Shown here piece by piece: positions 7,141-11,104 of a DNA stretch of 11,104 nt; positions within the stretch are counted from its first letter, which is position 1; every line of letters begins with the position of its first letter. Origin of the DNA: Friedmanniella sp. (GTDB lineage Bacteria > Actinomycetota > Actinomycetes > Propionibacteriales > Propionibacteriaceae); NCBI GenBank assembly GCA_025964935.1, contig JAOPXW010000019.1, positions 1 through 11,104 on the forward strand, read 5' to 3'. The notes under the pieces were generated by a model. That model was given only the letters and a program-made list of their open reading frames with translations. It searched no databases and was not told the DNA's origin. Position numbers and translations under genes: made by a program.

Positions 7141-7234
7141 CGTCACGCCTGCTCCGAACACGGTGGGGAAGATGGCCGTGCTGGCCGCGAGGCCGGTGGA
7201 CCCGACGGCGTCGGGGACCGTGACCTCCGGGCCG

Positions 7235-7240
7235 AGTTTA
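7235..7240 (-). promoter_or_regulatory. Possible -10 box for the kinase gene
   Basis: Minus-strand TAAACT fits TANNNT and lies 94 bases before the ATG at 7140. Transcription from about 7228 would give a leader of roughly 80-90 bases. A GGGGCC-N5-GGCCCC inverted repeat (7251-7267) lies just upstream, about where a -35 would be, and no TTGAC-like box is visible. The call rests on one hexamer and is tentative. Confidence 0.35.
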
Positions 7241-7303
7241 GGAGCCGCGTGGGGCCGCCGTGGCCCCGGCGCGCCGTCGGACCCCGATTGGCTGCCGGCG
7301 TCC

Positions 7304-7324
7304 GACCGGGGCTCAGGCCCGGTC
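7304..7324 (-). terminator. Hairpin terminator after thiG
   Basis: GACCGGG (7304-7310) and CCCGGTC (7318-7324) form a perfect 7-bp stem with a 7-base loop, 13 bases after the thiG stop (7338-7340, minus strand). No U-run follows. The position between thiG and the kinase promoter fits the end of the thi operon. Confidence 0.5.
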
Positions 7325-7337
7325 ACAGCGGGTCACC

Positions 7338-9618
<2,281 letters not shown>

Positions 9619-9624
9619 GCCGTC

Positions 9625-9630
9625 AGTCTA
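9625..9630 (-). promoter_or_regulatory. -10 box of the thiO-thiS-thiG operon, probably leaderless
   Basis: Minus-strand TAGACT ends 6 bases before the thiO ATG. It is one of the best TANNNT matches here and leaves no room for a Shine-Dalgarno or a riboswitch. The -35 region would fall at about 9648-9653, inside the first copy of the 30-bp repeat, and has no TTGAC-like sequence. Confidence 0.5.
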
Positions 9631-9640
9631 GGCAGCCGGG

Positions 9641-9730
9641 ACCGGCCCGGCCGCCGCCGTGGGCAGGGAGACCGGCCCGGCCGCCGCCGTGGACAGGGAG
9701 ACCGGCCCGGCCGCCGCCGTGGACAGGGGG
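9641..9730. repeat. Three tandem copies of a 30-bp GC-rich unit upstream of thiO
   Basis: Three head-to-tail copies at 9641-9670, 9671-9700 and 9701-9730. Each begins ACCGGCCCGGCCGCCGCCGT and continues with GG(A/G)CAGGG(A/G)G. Copies 1 and 2 differ only at 9663, and copies 2 and 3 only at 9729. A faint further partial copy may precede at 9631-9640. The block lies in the gap between the GLYR-family reductase gene (ending at 9754) and thiO, so it is non-coding as annotated. It could arise by slippage, or it could bind a protein upstream of the thiO promoter. Confidence 0.9.
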
Positions 9731-9741
9731 CGGGGCCCCGC
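9730..9741 (-). terminator. Palindrome after the GLYR-family reductase gene
   Basis: GCGGGGCCCCGC is a perfect 12-bp palindrome 12 bases after the reductase stop (9754-9756, minus strand). As RNA it can form only a 4-bp stem with a 4-base loop, without a U-run, so a terminator role is weakly supported. Confidence 0.2.
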
Positions 9742-9753
9742 GGCGGGCGTGGG

Positions 9754-10614
9754 TCAGGGGCGGTCGCCCATGGCCTCGTGGACGGCGGCGATGTCGTCGT
9801 GGCCGTGGCCCCGCTCCTCTGCGGTGGCGAAGGCGTCTCGAACCGCGTCCAGCACCCCGGTGCGGACCTCGGCCTCGTCGGCGGCCCTGATGATCAGCCC
9901 CAGGTCCTTCAGCGCGCCGGAGAGCTCGAACGATGCCGGGTAGTCCCCGGCGATCATCGCCTTCCCCTTCAGCTGGGCGTACGGGCTGTTGGTCGGGCCG
10001 TCGTCGATGGCGGCCAGGAACAGGGCCGGGTCCAGGCCGAAGCTGCGGGTCAGCGCGAGGGACTGGGCGGTCGCGGTGGTGATGGAGAGGACCCAGGCGT
10101 TGCACGCCAGCTTGAGGGCCGAGGCGGCGCCCAGCTGGTCGCCCGCCCACACCACCCGGCTGGAGATGGCGTCGTAGACCGGCTGGACCCGTTCGCGTAC
10201 GGCGGGGTCGCCGCTGGCCAGCACGACCAGGGTGCCGTCGGCAGCCGGCTTCTTGGTGCCGAGCACGGGGGAGTCCAGGGTGGCGATCCCGTGGTCGGCG
10301 GCGAGGTCGGCCAGCCAGGCGGCCCCGGACCGGCCGACGGTCGCGGTCTGCACCCAGACCGTCTCCGGTCCGAACGCGGCCGCGGACCCGGTCACGACCG
10401 CCTCGGTGGAGGCCAGGTCGAACAGCATGGTCACGACGACGTCGGCCCCTCGGACCGCCTCCGACGCCGTCCCGGCCACGGTCGCCCCCTCCTCGGCCAG
10501 TGGCGCGGCCCGGTCGGACGTCCGGTTCCACACCCGTACGGCGTGGCCGGCCCGGAGCAGGCTCTGGGCCATCCCGAAGCCCATCGCGCCGGTTCCCAGT
10601 ACTGCTACCTCCAT
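9754..10614 (-). CDS. NAD(P)-dependent oxidoreductase, 3-hydroxyisobutyrate dehydrogenase/GLYR family
   Basis: A beta-hydroxyacid dehydrogenase family enzyme of 286 aa, the normal family length. The N-terminal Rossmann motif is MEVAVLGTGAMGFGMAQSLL (G7, G9, G12), and Asn30-Arg31-Thr32 (VWNRT) follows strand 2, which favours NADPH. The substrate-binding segment is DSPVLGTKKPAADGTLVVLASGD (114-136), whose GxKKPA(E/A)DG form resembles glyoxylate/succinic semialdehyde reductases (GLYR) more than true 3-hydroxyisobutyrate dehydrogenases. The catalytic Lys168 lies in GAASALKLACN, with Asn172 four residues on. Start: ATG 10614-10612 with GGGAG 7 bases upstream; the frame is open further upstream, but the Rossmann strand begins at this Met. 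The substrate is uncertain. It is not clearly in one operon with thiO, which has its own -10 box. Confidence 0.88.
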   Translation of the reverse strand: MEVAVLGTGAMGFGMAQSLLRAGHAVRVWNRTSDRAAPLAEEGATVAGTASEAVRGADVVVTMLFDLASTEAVVTGSAAAFGPETVWVQTATVGRSGAAWLADLAADHGIATLDSPVLGTKKPAADGTLVVLASGDPAVRERVQPVYDAISSRVVWAGDQLGAASALKLACNAWVLSITTATAQSLALTRSFGLDPALFLAAIDDGPTNSPYAQLKGKAMIAGDYPASFELSGALKDLGLIIRAADEAEVRTGVLDAVRDAFATAEERGHGHDDIAAVHEAMGDRP

Positions 10615-10690
10615 GCGACAGCTCCCTCGTTCGTGACCCGGGGCCGGCTCCGTACGGGGTCCGTGCGGGCCGGTGGGTCCCTCGTGTCCG

Positions 10691-10718
10691 ACCATAGGGG
10701 GAGGGTCCGACAGTCGAC
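10691..10718 (-). promoter_or_regulatory. Promoter of the GLYR-family reductase gene
   Basis: On the minus strand, GTCGAC (10718-10713) and TATGGT (10696-10691) are separated by 16 bases and would start transcription near 10684. That gives a leader of about 70 bases with the GGGAG ribosome site at its end. The -35 is only a partial match to TTGACA, and GTCGAC is itself a palindrome, so this is tentative. Confidence 0.35.
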
Positions 10719-10733
10719 CCGCCCGGGGGAATG

Positions 10734-10747
10734 ATTGAACGCTCAAT
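10734..10747. promoter_or_regulatory. Perfect dyad ATTGA-N4-TCAAT, candidate operator
   Basis: ATTGA (10734-10738) and TCAAT (10743-10747) flank ACGC. It is an AT-rich island in a GC-rich intergenic region and directly abuts the -10 box of the luciferase-like gene (10748-10753). A TTGAACG..TCAA dyad next to a -10 box is a common layout for TetR-family repressors, but no TetR gene lies in the window. The symmetry is seen directly; the regulator is inferred. Confidence 0.45.
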
Positions 10748-10753
10748 TACGCT
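10748..10753 (+). promoter_or_regulatory. -10 box for the luciferase-like monooxygenase gene
   Basis: TACGCT fits TANNNT, identical to the box of the EamA gene. Transcription would start near 10760, giving a leader of about 24 bases that contains AGGAG (10773-10777) 6 bases before the ATG. No clear -35 is visible upstream. Confidence 0.45.
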
Positions 10754-10783
10754 GAGGCGGTACCACCACGACAGGAGTACGAC

Positions 10784-11104
10784 ATGGAGCTCGGCCTGAC
10801 CACGTTCGCTGAAGTGTCCGACCCCGGCGTGAGCCCCGGCGAGCGGCTTCGTGAGGTCGTCGAGGAGGCCAAGCTGGCCGACCAGCTCGGCCTGGACGTG
10901 TACGGGGTGGGCGAGCACCACCGGGCCGACATGGCCGCCTCGGCTCCCGAGATCGTCCTGGCCGCCATCGCCGGGGGCACGAGCCGGATCAAGCTCAGCA
11001 GCGCGGTCACCGTGCTCAGCTCGGCCGACCCGGTCCGCACCTTCCAGAACTTCGTCACCCTCGACCTTCTGTCCAACGGCCGCGCCGAGCTGATGGCCGG
11101 CCGC
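10784..11104 (+). CDS. Luciferase-like (LLM class) flavin-dependent monooxygenase, N-terminal part
   Basis: The first 107 codons of a gene that continues past the right edge. The N-terminus [11 protein letters not shown] begins the TIM barrel. [23 protein letters not shown] (41-63) is the family's signature region, and [38 protein letters not shown] (70-107) is typical of bacterial luciferase-like flavin oxidoreductases. These use reduced FMN, or in some actinobacteria F420; the cofactor cannot be decided from this part. Start: ATG with AGGAG 6 bases upstream. It is divergent from the GLYR-family reductase gene and has a dyad beside its -10 box, suggesting repressor control. The substrate is unknown. 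Confidence 0.85.
   Translation, partial: MELGLTTFAEVSDPGVSPGERLREVVEEAKLADQLGLDVYGVGEHHRADMAASAPEIVLAAIAGGTSRIKLSSAVTVLSSADPVRTFQNFVTLDLLSNGRAELMAGR

Noticed and set aside
7141..7326. Upstream ATG at 7326 as the kinase start
   Set aside because: It would add 62 residues of Pro/Gly/Ala-rich sequence not expected before the kinase domain, and it would pass over the likely promoter. ATG 7140 or GTG 7146 has a ribosome site and the conserved opening.
9641..9730. CRISPR-like array
   Set aside because: The copies are directly adjacent with no spacers, so this is a plain tandem repeat.
9619..9753. TPP riboswitch upstream of the thi operon
   Set aside because: The conserved CUGAGA and ACCUGA motifs are absent on the minus strand, and the -10 box 6 bases from the ATG leaves no leader for a riboswitch.
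10615..10746. Upstream start at 10746 for the reductase
   Set aside because: It adds 44 residues before the Rossmann strand. ATG 10614 has GGGAG at a good spacing and gives the family's normal N-terminus.

Overview
The window is very GC-rich (about 70% by eye), uses GTG starts freely, and has TANNNT -10 boxes placed 6-7 bases before start codons. The gene content also points to a high-GC actinobacterium (Actinomycetota): a class II DAHP synthase, a PknL-type PASTA kinase and a thiO-thiS-thiG cluster. I cannot name the genus. All genes are ordinary chromosomal metabolic, signalling or transport genes. I see no tRNA, rRNA, insertion sequence, phage gene, CRISPR array or toxin-antitoxin pair, and no intergenic stretch longer than about 200 bases.

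Left part, plus strand (1-4009). The tail of a probable lysophospholipid acyltransferase is followed by two two-gene units. The first is aroG (class II DAHP synthase, entry step of the shikimate pathway) with a threonine-aldolase-like PLP enzyme 9 bases downstream. The second is a metallo-beta-lactamase-fold hydrolase with an NAD(P)-binding NmrA/SDR-type protein 10 bases downstream. In both units the Shine-Dalgarno of the second gene overlaps the stop codon of the first, so translation is probably coupled.

Middle and right part, minus strand (4006-10614). Read in the direction of transcription, from right to left, this holds a 3-hydroxyisobutyrate dehydrogenase/GLYR-family reductase and then the thiamine thiazole operon thiO-thiS-thiG. 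After that come a membrane Ser/Thr kinase with four PASTA repeats (pknL-like) and an EamA-family transporter. The transporter converges with the NAD(P)-binding gene, and the two share a CTAG that supplies both stop codons. The Thi enzymes together make the thiazole half of thiamine: ThiO forms the glycine imine, ThiS carries the sulfur and ThiG closes the ring. A kinase of this type beside a class II DAHP synthase recalls the pknL-aroG neighbourhood of mycobacteria.

Right edge (10615-11104). A divergent promoter region carries a small perfect dyad (ATTGA-N4-TCAAT) beside the -10 box of a luciferase-like flavin monooxygenase gene that runs off the window.

No undescribed multi-gene system is visible. 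The points most worth a second look are small. They are the recurring leaderless-promoter layout, the dyad over the aroG promoter, the dyad before the flavin monooxygenase, a 30-bp tandem repeat just upstream of thiO, and a strikingly C-rich, G-poor leader between thiS and thiG.
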